Translations under genes and position numbers: made by a program
Shown here: piece by piece, positions 18,093 through 25,793 of the stretch
Numbering within the stretch: position 1 is the stretch's first letter
Layout: each line of letters starts with the position of its first letter
From: CAMAXB01 sp964476565
GTDB lineage: Bacteria > Verrucomicrobiota > Verrucomicrobiia > Opitutales > Opitutaceae
DNA: 64,000 nucleotides
Assembly: GCA_964476565.1 (NCBI GenBank)
Contig: CAYZBG010000014.1
Span: forward strand, 16,435 to 80,434
Direction of reading: 5' to 3'
Notes under the pieces: generated by a model
What the model was told of the DNA's origin: nothing
Databases searched by the model: none
What the model saw: the letters and a program-made list of their open reading frames with translations, nothing else

Positions 18093-19202
18093 ATGCAAAT
18101 CGGTTCCCACAAGCTGTCCGCGCCGCTCTTCCTGTCTCCGCTGGCCGGTTACACCAACCTGCCCATGCGCCTTACCGTGCGCGAACTCGGTGGGCTCGGC
18201 TGGGCCACCACCGACCTTGTGAATGCCCGCTCGTTGCTGGAGCGGAACCCCAAGGCGCTGCAACTCACCGCTACCGCCCCAGACGACCGCCCGCTCGCGA
18301 TCCAGCTGTTCGGGGCAGTTCCCTCGGAGATGCGAGACGCCGCGCGCGTTTGCGAAGACCTCGGCGCCGCCTCAGTCGACATCAACATGGGGTGTCCGGT
18401 GAAGAAGGTCGTCAGCATCGGCGGCGGCTCGGCCATGATGACCGAACTGAACAAGACGGCAGCCTTGGTGAAAGGAATGGTCGACGCCGTCCGGATTCCG
18501 GTGACGGCCAAGATGCGGCTGGGGTGGGACGAGCACAATCTGACCGCTCCCGACCTGGCCCGCGTCCTCGAGGACGTCGGCGTTGCCGCCATCTTCGTGC
18601 ACGGACGCACTCGCGCCCAGGGCTTCAGCGGCACGGTCAACCTCGCCGGCATCCGCTCGGTGGTGCAGGCCGTTCGCGGCATCCCTGTCATTGGCAACGG
18701 AGATGTCACGACGCCGGACGCCGCGGTGCACATGTTCAAGGAGACGGGCTGCGCCGGAGTCAGCATCGGCCGGGGCGCCTTCTACGATCCGTGGATCTTC
18801 CGCCGGACCGCGCACCTGCTCGCCACCGGAGAGCTGCTCCCCGAGCCGAGTTTCGACGAACGGGTGCGGGTCATGCGCCGCCACTTCGAACGCTACCTCG
18901 AGTTCTACGGCGAGGAGATCGGGGCGAGGCATTTCCGCCGCGTCGCCCCTTGGTACGCGCGCCGCTTCGGGCCCTCGCGTCCGTTCAAGACCGCGATCAT
19001 CGGCATCACCTCGCGGGCGGACTTCGAGAAGGCGCTCGCCGACTACCTCGCCTGGCGCCGTCAATTCTGCGACGACACGGGCGAGCTGCTGCCGAAGTTC
19101 AGGCCGGATCCCCTGGTCGCCTCGTTCCTGCGCGATCCCGACGATCCCGTTTTCCAGCGCGACGCGATTCCTGTTCCCAAGGGCCCAGTCGACACCTGGT
19201 GA
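18093..19202 (+). CDS. dusB: tRNA-dihydrouridine synthase (DusB-like)
   Basis: 369 aa from the ATG at 18093; the frame is open much further upstream but lacks conserved sequence there. Features: LSPLAGYTNLPMRLTVRELG (FMN-binding barrel start), DINMGCPVKKVVSIGGGSAM with the catalytic Cys, MRLGWDEHN, IFVHGRTRAQGFSG, IGNGDVTTPDA and VSIGRGAFYDPWIF. The enzyme reduces specific uridines in tRNA using FMN and NADPH. The C-terminal 130 residues form the usual helical tRNA-recognition domain. DusB rather than DusA/C is a judgement from the motifs. Confidence 0.9.
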   Translation: MQIGSHKLSAPLFLSPLAGYTNLPMRLTVRELGGLGWATTDLVNARSLLERNPKALQLTATAPDDRPLAIQLFGAVPSEMRDAARVCEDLGAASVDINMGCPVKKVVSIGGGSAMMTELNKTAALVKGMVDAVRIPVTAKMRLGWDEHNLTAPDLARVLEDVGVAAIFVHGRTRAQGFSGTVNLAGIRSVVQAVRGIPVIGNGDVTTPDAAVHMFKETGCAGVSIGRGAFYDPWIFRRTAHLLATGELLPEPSFDERVRVMRRHFERYLEFYGEEIGARHFRRVAPWYARRFGPSRPFKTAIIGITSRADFEKALADYLAWRRQFCDDTGELLPKFRPDPLVASFLRDPDDPVFQRDAIPVPKGPVDTW

Positions 19203-19234
19203 CGTCGCCGGCACCTCCCGCACCGGGAGGCGGT

Positions 19235-20359
19235 TCAGTACTTCTTCGCCAATTTTGCGCCCGACGCTTCCTGCAGGAGCACGAGCCGGCGGTCCACATC
19301 GAGGCCGATGAAACGGATGCCAAGGCCTGGATCGGCCAGGTCTCCCTGCCGGATGGTTCGTCCGTTGAGCATGGCGCGCGCAGGCTCGCCCTGAAAGACG
19401 CCGCTGATCTTCATTTCCGCGACGAAGCGCTGGAAGGCGGGGCTCGCAGCCGGTTCAGGGGGAGGCGCCGGAAGCGCACGGGCGGGCATCTGTCCCATCA
19501 CCCCGGCATCCGCCGGAACCACCACAGCGTCGCCAGACGGCTGACGCGACTCGATGCCGAGTTCGGAGAGATCCGAGCCGCCACCCTCACGCGCCGCCAG
19601 CGCGTCCTCTGCCTTGCCGACCATCTGACCCGCCAGTGAAGCCGGTTGGTCCGTGCCCGGCGTGGATTCGGGCGCAGGGTCGCTGCCCGGCAGGAAGCCC
19701 CGGCCAAAGAAGGCCGCCACGAGCAAGCCCACGAGTAAGATCACCAGCATCACGGGGCGACGACTCTTGCGGCGGGAGGGCACGGGCCCCGCATCGACGT
19801 CGAAACTCTTGATCAGCTCCGGCGAGGGCTTGACGCGCAACTTGGGCGGAGGCGCAGGCACCGGCGCAACGTCGGTCAGCGGCAATCCCACGGCGGCATC
19901 AGGGGCCGCCGGCAGAGGAGGCGGCATGGACAAGGGCGGGGGTACCGGCGCCTCGCCCTTAGGCTTGAGCTTGAAACCCGCGGGCGCCTCCGGAGGCGCA
20001 ATGACTCCGGGTTCCGGTTCCGCTTTGGGTTCATCGATGAACAACACCGGGGGAGGCGCGGCCACGGGGGGCTCCGGTACCACCTCACCTGTGCTGGCTG
20101 ACGACTGGGCCTCAGGGGACAGCTTTGGCTTGAGCCTCACCTTGCCCTCGACAGCCGCGGCCGCCGGCGGGGCCGGGGGAGCGTCGGAGACCGGCGACGG
20201 CATATCGCCGGTCGCGCGCGGCTTGAGGCGAAGCCTCCCGGCTTGCCCATCGGAATCGGTCCCACCGGCAACCGGAGCGGAGATCTCGGGTCCTACGTCA
20301 CCTTCGACCTTCACCTTAGGCTTGAGCCGGAGGGGGGTTGACGATGACTCTTCACTCAT
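19235..20359 (-). CDS. Bitopic membrane protein with five LKPK-type repeats and GspC/PilP-like C-terminal domain
   Basis: 374 aa from the ATG at 20359. The cytoplasmic half (1-200) is proline-rich and carries five spaced copies of a short basic motif: LRLKPK (10-15), LRLKPR (43-48), VRLKPK (74-79), FKLKPK (129-134) and LRVKP (174-178). A transmembrane helix follows at about 203-219. After a linker, the C-terminal 60 residues (FVAEMKISGVFQGEPARAML, NGRTIRQGD, LGIRFIGLD) resemble the homology region of GspC/PilP inner-membrane proteins of type II secretion and type IV pili. No other secretion genes adjoin. Possible role: a linker between a cytoplasmic partner and the periplasm. Confidence 0.65.
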   Translation of the reverse strand: MSEESSSTPLRLKPKVKVEGDVGPEISAPVAGGTDSDGQAGRLRLKPRATGDMPSPVSDAPPAPPAAAAVEGKVRLKPKLSPEAQSSASTGEVVPEPPVAAPPPVLFIDEPKAEPEPGVIAPPEAPAGFKLKPKGEAPVPPPLSMPPPLPAAPDAAVGLPLTDVAPVPAPPPKLRVKPSPELIKSFDVDAGPVPSRRKSRRPVMLVILLVGLLVAAFFGRGFLPGSDPAPESTPGTDQPASLAGQMVGKAEDALAAREGGGSDLSELGIESRQPSGDAVVVPADAGVMGQMPARALPAPPPEPAASPAFQRFVAEMKISGVFQGEPARAMLNGRTIRQGDLADPGLGIRFIGLDVDRRLVLLQEASGAKLAKKY

Positions 20360-20460
20360 GCTGATGACGTTAGGATTTTTCTTCGGCGCCAAAACGAAAA
20401 TCCGCCGGGAAAATCCTCCCAAAGCTCGCACCCTCTGATCTTAGGTATTTTTTTACGCCC

Positions 20461-20730
20461 ATGACGACGCGATGCCTGGCCCTGCTGCTTTCCCTCGTGA
20501 TCCTGCCCGCCGCGCTCTCGGGCTGCCTTGGCTCGAAGAAAACCAAGGAGAGCCCCTACCCCGCCGCCGAGCTTGAGGAGGGCTTCAAGGAGCGCTGGGT
20601 GACGAAGCGCGTGGGCGAGCTGCTCCAGGCAGGCGCGGCCACCGACGGCCTGCAGGCACGCCGGATCGCGCTGCAGGAGTTCAAGGAGCGCTACGAGTAC
20701 GTCCGCGGGCTGGAGCAACCGGTGCGCTGA
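20461..20730 (+). CDS. Small predicted lipoprotein of unknown function
   Basis: 89 aa. Residues 1-20 form a signal peptide ending in the lipobox LSGC (Cys21), followed by the lysine-rich GSKKTKES and a helical charged domain with regular leucines and arginines. A likely outer-membrane lipoprotein. It lies 101 nt from, and divergent to, the GspC-like gene. No family recognised. Confidence 0.7.
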   Translation: MTTRCLALLLSLVILPAALSGCLGSKKTKESPYPAAELEEGFKERWVTKRVGELLQAGAATDGLQARRIALQEFKERYEYVRGLEQPVR

Positions 20731-20747
20731 CGCAGCACCGGGCCGGC

Positions 20748-21230
20748 CTACTTGGCTCCGGGAGTTGGCTCGGGGAGGATCGCCAGCAATTCCACCTCGA
20801 AAACGAGGGTGGCGCGACGGGGAATCTTCGGCGGATCGCCGCGCGTTCCGTACGCCAATTCAAACGGAATAATGAAGAGCCGTTTCTCGCCGACCTGCAT
20901 GAGCTGCAGGCCCTCCTCCCAGCCATCGATGACAAAGTTGCGTCCCAGCCGGAAGGTGAAGGGATTGTTCCGATCCTGATTTTCGTCGAACACCTTGCCG
21001 TCGAGCAACTGCCCGCGATACAGCACGGCGACCAGCTGACCCTTGGCCGGCTTGGGGCCCGTGCCGGGCGAAATCAACTGGGTGCGAAGGCCGGTCGACG
21101 TTCGCACGGCCTCCGGCCAGGTCTTACGGACGAACGCGAGGTCCTCCGGAGGCAGCTTTTCGCGCTGCGCGTGCAGCGCGAGCGGCGGCAGAGCCAGCAA
21201 GAGAAGACAGAGGTAACGAAGCGCACGCAT
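20748..21230 (-). CDS. FKBP-type peptidyl-prolyl isomerase, exported
   Basis: 160 aa from the ATG at 21230, with a signal peptide (residues 1-21, ending LALHA). The FKBP domain (about 60-150) contains VLYRGQLLDGKVFDEN, FVIDGWEEGLQLMQVGEKR, FIIPFELAYGTRG and a closing LVFEVELLAI, all conserved in FkpA/FklB-like proteins. It speeds cis-trans isomerisation of proline bonds and helps fold periplasmic proteins. It lies 57 nt downstream of the DEAD-box gene. Confidence 0.92.
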   Translation of the reverse strand: MRALRYLCLLLLALPPLALHAQREKLPPEDLAFVRKTWPEAVRTSTGLRTQLISPGTGPKPAKGQLVAVLYRGQLLDGKVFDENQDRNNPFTFRLGRNFVIDGWEEGLQLMQVGEKRLFIIPFELAYGTRGDPPKIPRRATLVFEVELLAILPEPTPGAK

Positions 21231-21286
21231 GATCCCTTTGATTCGGGCAACGCTGGCGCGTGACGCAAGGCTGTTCGCCACGAGCG

Positions 21287-22555
21287 TCAACGGCGCCCGC
21301 GAAAACCACCGCGCCCCCCGCGCCCACCCCGGCCCTGATTCTGGCCGGGGCCACCGCCGGGACGACCGCGTCCGCCGCCACCCGGCCTGCCGCCCGCACC
21401 CGGAGCAGGCGCCGGACGAGCCGTGAGCGGAGCATAAGGAAACCCTTCCAGTTTCAGTTCCGGGATGCGCTGTCCGATGAAACGCTGGATCGCTCGGATG
21501 TCGTCGGCGTTCTCCGGCGTCACCAACGTGAAGGCATCCCCCACCGCCTGGGCGCGACCGGTACGTCCGATGCGGTGCACGTAGTCTTCCGGGTTTTCGG
21601 GCACGTCGTAGTTGATCACGTGCGACACGCCGGCCACGTCGATGCCCCGCGCCGCGATGTCCGTCGCCACCATGATCTCGTACTTGCCGCTCTTGAAGCC
21701 GGCCAGCGCCTCAATGCGCTGGTTCTGCGAGCGGTTGGCGTGCAACACCGCGACTGAGTGCTTCGCCGCCTTCAGCTTGTGGGCAATCTTGTCGGCTCCG
21801 TGCTTGGTGCGGGAGAAAATCAGGACGCTGTCGAAGTCCACTTTCTCAAGCAGCGCCACGAGCAGGTCGAACTTCTGCGCCCACGCCACCGGGTACAGCG
21901 CATGATTGACCGATTGATTAACCGAGCGGTTGACCCCGACCTCGATCCGCACGGGGTCGCGCAGGGCAAAGGCCGCCACGGCGGCGATCTCCGGCGGCAC
22001 CGTGGCCGAGAAAAACAAGGTCTGGCGCTCCCGCGGACAACGCGCGATCACGTCCTTCACCGCGGGCAGGAAGCCCATGTCGAGCATGCGATCCACTTCG
22101 TCCAGCACCAGGATCTCGATATCGCGCAGGGAAAGTTCGCCCGACTTGAGGTAGTCCAGCAGACGTCCGGGCGTCGCCACCACCACGTCCACGCCGCGCT
22201 TCAGCTCCTGGCGCTGGGCGCCGTAACCGACGCCACCAAACAGGGCCACGCCCCGCAAATCCGTGAAGCGGGCAAAATCGCGGAAGGCCGTCTCAACCTG
22301 CGCCGCGAGTTCACGCGTCGGCTCGAGGACCAGCACCCGCGGCCCCTTGCCGGCGGCATGGCGGTCGAGTTTCGAAAGGATGGGCAGAGCAAACGCGGCG
22401 GTCTTGCCGGTGCCGGTCTGGGCCGACCCAACCAGGTCGCGACCGGACAGGACCACGGGAATGGCGCGCAATTGGATGGGAGTCGGCTCGGCATAACCGG
22501 CAGCGACCACGCCGCGCAGGACGGGCGCGGAAAGGGAAAGAGCTTTGAAAGGCAT
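21287..22555 (-). CDS. DEAD-box ATP-dependent RNA helicase (RhlE-like)
   Basis: 422 aa from the ATG at 22555. Motifs in order: Q motif (AEPTPIQLRAIP), motif I SAQTGTGKTAAF, Ia PTRELAAQ, GG, TPGRL, II LDEVDRML (Asp-Glu-Val-Asp form), III FSATVP, IV ILIFSRTKHGADK-like, V ATDIAARGIDV and VI YVHRIGRTGRAQ. After residue 370 comes a glycine/arginine-rich tail (repeats of GGRGGRGG) that would bind RNA. Motif II is DEVD rather than DEAD. Its neighbour upstream on the same strand is an RRM protein, another RNA-remodelling factor, so both may respond to cold or stress. Confidence 0.93.
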   Translation of the reverse strand: MPFKALSLSAPVLRGVVAAGYAEPTPIQLRAIPVVLSGRDLVGSAQTGTGKTAAFALPILSKLDRHAAGKGPRVLVLEPTRELAAQVETAFRDFARFTDLRGVALFGGVGYGAQRQELKRGVDVVVATPGRLLDYLKSGELSLRDIEILVLDEVDRMLDMGFLPAVKDVIARCPRERQTLFFSATVPPEIAAVAAFALRDPVRIEVGVNRSVNQSVNHALYPVAWAQKFDLLVALLEKVDFDSVLIFSRTKHGADKIAHKLKAAKHSVAVLHANRSQNQRIEALAGFKSGKYEIMVATDIAARGIDVAGVSHVINYDVPENPEDYVHRIGRTGRAQAVGDAFTLVTPENADDIRAIQRFIGQRIPELKLEGFPYAPLTARPAPAPGAGGRPGGGGRGRPGGGPGQNQGRGGRGGRGGFRGRR

Positions 22556-22613
22556 GGCAAATGGGCGGTCGCTCGATCCGAGCGTTCCGCGTTCGAACGC
22601 TAAACGTAGAAAC

Positions 22614-22646
22614 AAAAAAGGGGACGAGGCGCGAGGCCTCGTCCCC
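22614..22646 (-). terminator. Rho-independent terminator of the RRM gene
   Basis: An 11-bp stem (22620-22630 with 22636-22646, GGGGACGAGGC/GCCTCGTCCCC) followed on the minus strand by TTTTTT, 27 nt after the RRM stop codon and before the helicase gene. Confidence 0.93.
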
Positions 22647-22672
22647 GGAAAATCGGTCGTTAACCGAATCGC

Positions 22673-23047
22673 TTAGTAGCGACGGTCGCCACCGCGACCG
22701 CCACCGCCGCCGAAGCCGCCGCGACGCTCGCCGCCGCCGAAGCCGCCGCGACCGCCACCGCCGCCGCCACCGCCGAACGAACGGCCGGCGCCTTCTTCCT
22801 TCGGACGGGCTTCATTGACCGTGAGGGCACGGCCGCCGAGGTCGGCGCCGTTCATCTTCTCGGCCGCAACCTTGGCCTCTTCAGCGGAGCCCATGGTCAC
22901 GAACGCGAAGCCGCGCGGGCGGCCCGTCATCTTGTCCATGGCGACGTAAACGTCGGTCACGGAACCGAATTGACCGAAAGCCGAGCGGAGCTCGTCTTCG
23001 GTGGTCTTGAACGACATATTACCGACGTACAGTTTGGAGTTACTCAT
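22673..23047 (-). CDS. Glycine-rich RRM RNA-binding protein
   Basis: 124 aa. One RRM fold fills residues 2-80: RNP2 is KLYVGNMSF and RNP1 is RGFAFVTM, with NGADLGGRALTVNEARPKEE closing the domain. The last 40 residues are nearly all glycine with arginines and end GGDRRY. Such proteins act as RNA chaperones, often cold-induced, in cyanobacteria and Verrucomicrobiota. A 289-nt gap upstream leaves room for a long structured leader; a 7-bp hairpin (23225-23231 with 23242-23248) lies in it, but I recognise no riboswitch. Confidence 0.92.
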   Translation of the reverse strand: MSNSKLYVGNMSFKTTEDELRSAFGQFGSVTDVYVAMDKMTGRPRGFAFVTMGSAEEAKVAAEKMNGADLGGRALTVNEARPKEEGAGRSFGGGGGGGGRGGFGGGERRGGFGGGGGRGGDRRY

Positions 23048-23336
23048 GTGATGATTTCGTCGATTCCCGTCTGCTGCCAGACTGTTCCCGACTGTCGGGT
23101 TTCAAATCATCACTGAAGCCTAACCTCAACTGACGATCCACCAGTATCTGTCGCCTAACGATTCTCTAACGATACGGGCGGACGTTCGGCGATCGACGGG
23201 CGGACTGCAAGGGAAATCATGATGGCCGAAATACTTACGGGTTTCGGCTCCAGCTTGCACCCGCTATGCCAAGGAGGGGACGCCACCGGCCAACCCTATT
23301 TGCGGCATAAGGTTAGCCCATAAGAAAAATTACGGC

Positions 23337-23723
23337 TCAGCTTAAGAACTGATCCAACTGGCGCCGGTCGCGCTTGGTCGGCCGACCGCTTCCGCGTTCG
23401 CGGGCCAGCCACTGTTCGACCCGATTCGCCGTGGCTTTGGCCCATTCCTCCGGTGGGGTGCGGTCGTCGCAAAACGCCGGCACCGCTTTGGCGCTCAGGC
23501 GTCGCAAAGGCACGCCCAAGACGGCGACCGTACGGGTCACCAGACCGTGCCTCCACTGGACGATCTCCCCGGGGCGAACGTCGCGCGCCGCCTTGGCGGG
23601 CTGGCCGTTGACGGTGACTCCACCCGCCCGGCAGGCCTCCGTAGCCAAGCCGCGCGTCTTGAACAGGCGCACACACCAAAGCCACTTGTCCAGGCGGGCG
23701 GTATCCGAAGAGGGAGTGACCAC
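23337..23723 (-). CDS. S4-domain RNA-binding protein (Hsp15-like)
   Basis: 128 aa from a GTG at 23723, chosen because the upstream terminator (23731-23765) rules out longer starts. The S4 domain starts at once: ARLDKWLWCVRLFKTRGLATEACRAGGVTVNGQPAKAARDVRPGEIV, the alpha-L RNA-binding motif. Hsp15 binds stalled 50S subunits carrying nascent tRNA and helps recycle them after heat shock. Length matches Hsp15. The basic C-terminus (GRPTKRDRRQLDQF) is typical. Confidence 0.88.
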   Translation of the reverse strand: MVTPSSDTARLDKWLWCVRLFKTRGLATEACRAGGVTVNGQPAKAARDVRPGEIVQWRHGLVTRTVAVLGVPLRRLSAKAVPAFCDDRTPPEEWAKATANRVEQWLARERGSGRPTKRDRRQLDQFLS

Positions 23724-23730
23724 AGGAAAA

Positions 23731-23765
23731 GAAAACGGCCGCGAGCCTACCGAGGCTCGCGGCCG
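23731..23765 (-). terminator. Rho-independent terminator of the DUF3016-like gene
   Basis: A perfect 13-bp stem (23736-23748 with 23753-23765, CGGCCGCGAGCCT/AGGCTCGCGGCCG) with a 4-nt loop; the minus-strand continuation is TTTTCTTTT. It separates the upstream gene from the S4 gene and helps fix the S4 start. Confidence 0.93.
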
Positions 23766-23793
23766 CTGCAACCCGTTTGGTCGGGTCGAAGGC

Positions 23794-24321
23794 TCAGGAA
23801 GACGCGTCGCGGCGGAACTCGTCGCGCAGCCACTCGTCGAGCAGCTGTTTCTCGTGCCGAAGCGAGTCGTTCCGATTGATGGAAAGGTTCATCATGAACG
23901 TCAGGTCCCGGAGTTCACGCCGGCCCTGGGCCACGATCTCGCCACGCGCGTTAACCAACTTGAACTCGAGCGTCACGCGGGGCGGATAGATGTCCTTCAC
24001 GATGCGAATGTCCTGGAAACGCGGCCCGCGCCACGGCTCGAACTCGCCGGCCATGTCGACGTCGAAGACGGTGACGCTGAGCTTGGAGCCGGCCGGCAGC
24101 CAGGCCGCGACCCGCTCCACCAGGTGCTCGCGCAGCATTTGCAGATAATAGTCGCGATCCTTCTCGCTGCCCATGAGGTCGGCGCGCACATCGGAGAACT
24201 TTTCGGGCTCAAAGAAAATCACCTCCACCTGCGCACGGCTCTGATCGGCCGGCGTTGCCGCCGATGCCGCTGCGCCGCCGAGCGCCGCGAGGACGATGAG
24301 GAAGAGAGTCTTGGTAGTCAT
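23794..24321 (-). CDS. DUF3016-like exported protein
   Basis: 175 aa from the ATG at 24321. A signal peptide (about 1-21, ending ASA) precedes VEVIFFEPEKFSDVRADLMG, which resembles the opening of DUF3016 proteins, and SVTVFDVDMAGEFEPWRG further on. It is presumably periplasmic. The family has no known function. The gene is monocistronic with its own terminator. Confidence 0.7.
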   Translation of the reverse strand: MTTKTLFLIVLAALGGAAASAATPADQSRAQVEVIFFEPEKFSDVRADLMGSEKDRDYYLQMLREHLVERVAAWLPAGSKLSVTVFDVDMAGEFEPWRGPRFQDIRIVKDIYPPRVTLEFKLVNARGEIVAQGRRELRDLTFMMNLSINRNDSLRHEKQLLDEWLRDEFRRDASS

Positions 24322-24475
24322 GGTAGGGAATGTGACCTCGGACCGGCCGGGATGTTTCCCCGAATCCGAACCGTCGATACCATGCGGAACCTCGCGGTCC
24401 GCGCGAGCCCAGATCCCGGCATAAATCCGCAACGGCTTCTTTGCTTTTGCCGCCGCCCGGCTTTCATTTGGCCTC

Positions 24476-24754
24476 ATGCTCGCCAATCTCCTGCACTTTC
24501 TCCACCGCCGGCGCACGGCGGAGGAGTACGAAAGCGCCTTCGTGGAAGGCGTGGAGGTGCGTACGCCTCGGGAGAAACGCAGCCGGAAATCCGAACGGAT
24601 CCTGATCGTCGGCTGGGTTCTGATCGCCCTGAAGGCGCTGCTCGTCTGGTGGGCCATCCGTGCGTACGCGATGCCGCTCAATCCGTGGTGGATCATCGCG
24701 CCCACCCTCGGCGCCGCCGGGGTCTGCACCTGGCTGTACCTGCGTCGACGCTGA
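24476..24754 (+). CDS. Small membrane protein of unknown function
   Basis: 92 aa. An arginine-rich, charged N-terminal half (about 1-40) precedes two transmembrane helices (RILIVGWVLIALKALLVWWA and WWIIAPTLGAAGVCTWLYL). No recognised family. It lies upstream of, and in the same direction as, the DUF5069-gluconokinase gene. Confidence 0.6.
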   Translation: MLANLLHFLHRRRTAEEYESAFVEGVEVRTPREKRSRKSERILIVGWVLIALKALLVWWAIRAYAMPLNPWWIIAPTLGAAGVCTWLYLRRR

Positions 24755-24836
24755 GACCGGCCCGAAATGCGGTTGCCGGCACGGGGCTTTACCCGGTGAA
24801 TGCGACCTGCGGCCGTGCCGGCCGACGCCCATTCCC

Positions 24837-25793
24837 ATGCCTTCTGTTCCCGGTCTCCGCAGTTGTTATGCCCTGGTGGGCCGCTTGGTCTACTTCGGGC
24901 GCATGCTCGACAAGCTCCGTCTTCACGCGGCCGGCCGACTCCCGGCGGACTACCACGCCAATCTCGGGCGGGGTTTCGACGCCCGGGCGTGTGGGTTTCT
25001 CGGGGTCGATTACTCGGCCCTGAAGGACGAAGCCCTTGCCCACCCCTCGCGCGACGACACGGCGTTGCTTGCTTGGTGTCATCAGCATGGCGGACCGCGG
25101 ACCGACGCCGCGTGTGATCAGTGGAATCGCTTCATGCTCAAAATCGGCTGGCGCGACGACCGGTCCGCCGCGCTGCGCCAGCGGATCACCGAATGCGGTC
25201 TGGACGGCCTGCCCATCGAGACGTTCTTCGACCTGATCGAGTTCGACGAAGGCCGCAATCCCGTGGCCACCCGGGCCTGGGAACTGCGCCCTGCCTCCCT
25301 CGTCGTGATCATGGGCGTCGCCGGCAGCGGCAAGACCACCATCGGCGAGGGCCTCGCCCGCGCCCTGGGCTGGAGTTTCGCCGATGCCGACCAGTTCCAT
25401 CCGGCGGCCAACGTGGCCAAGATGTCCGCCGGCATTCCCCTCACCGACGAAGACCGTGCCCCGTGGCTGGCCGCTCTCCACGCCCACCTCGTGACCTGCC
25501 GCGCCCGGGGCGAAAGCGCCGTCGTGACCTGCTCGGCGCTGAAGCAACGTTACCGCGATACCATTCTGGCCGGGCTGCCGGAGGCGACCTTGGTGTACCT
25601 GAAAGGCGACCCCGCGCTCCTGCACGCCCGCCTGCAAGCCCGCACCCATCACTTCATGAAGGCCTCCATGCTCGACAGCCAGCTCGCCGCTCTCGAGGAA
25701 CCGGCCGGCGCCGTGACCCTCGACATCGCCGCACCTCCCGACGCCTTGGTGGCAAGCCTGCGCAACACGCTCGGATTCCCCGCGAAGGCATGA
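24837..25793 (+). CDS. Fusion of a DUF5069 domain to a gluconokinase (GntK-type) domain
   Basis: 318 aa from the ATG at 24837. Residues 1-145 resemble DUF5069: LVYFGRMLDKLRLHAAGRLP, LGRGFDARACGFLGVDY, then WNRFMLKIGWRDD and DLIEFDEGR. Residues 152-318 form a complete GntK-like carbohydrate kinase: P-loop MGVAGSGKTTIGE (Lys166), FADADQFHPAANVAKMSAG, CSALKQRYRDTI, LVYLKGD and the HFMKASMLDSQ motif. GntK phosphorylates gluconate to 6-phosphogluconate. No break or stop separates the domains, so this looks like one polypeptide. The penicillin-acylase gene overlaps its stop by ATGA. Confidence 0.85.
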   Translation: MPSVPGLRSCYALVGRLVYFGRMLDKLRLHAAGRLPADYHANLGRGFDARACGFLGVDYSALKDEALAHPSRDDTALLAWCHQHGGPRTDAACDQWNRFMLKIGWRDDRSAALRQRITECGLDGLPIETFFDLIEFDEGRNPVATRAWELRPASLVVIMGVAGSGKTTIGEGLARALGWSFADADQFHPAANVAKMSAGIPLTDEDRAPWLAALHAHLVTCRARGESAVVTCSALKQRYRDTILAGLPEATLVYLKGDPALLHARLQARTHHFMKASMLDSQLAALEEPAGAVTLDIAAPPDALVASLRNTLGFPAKA

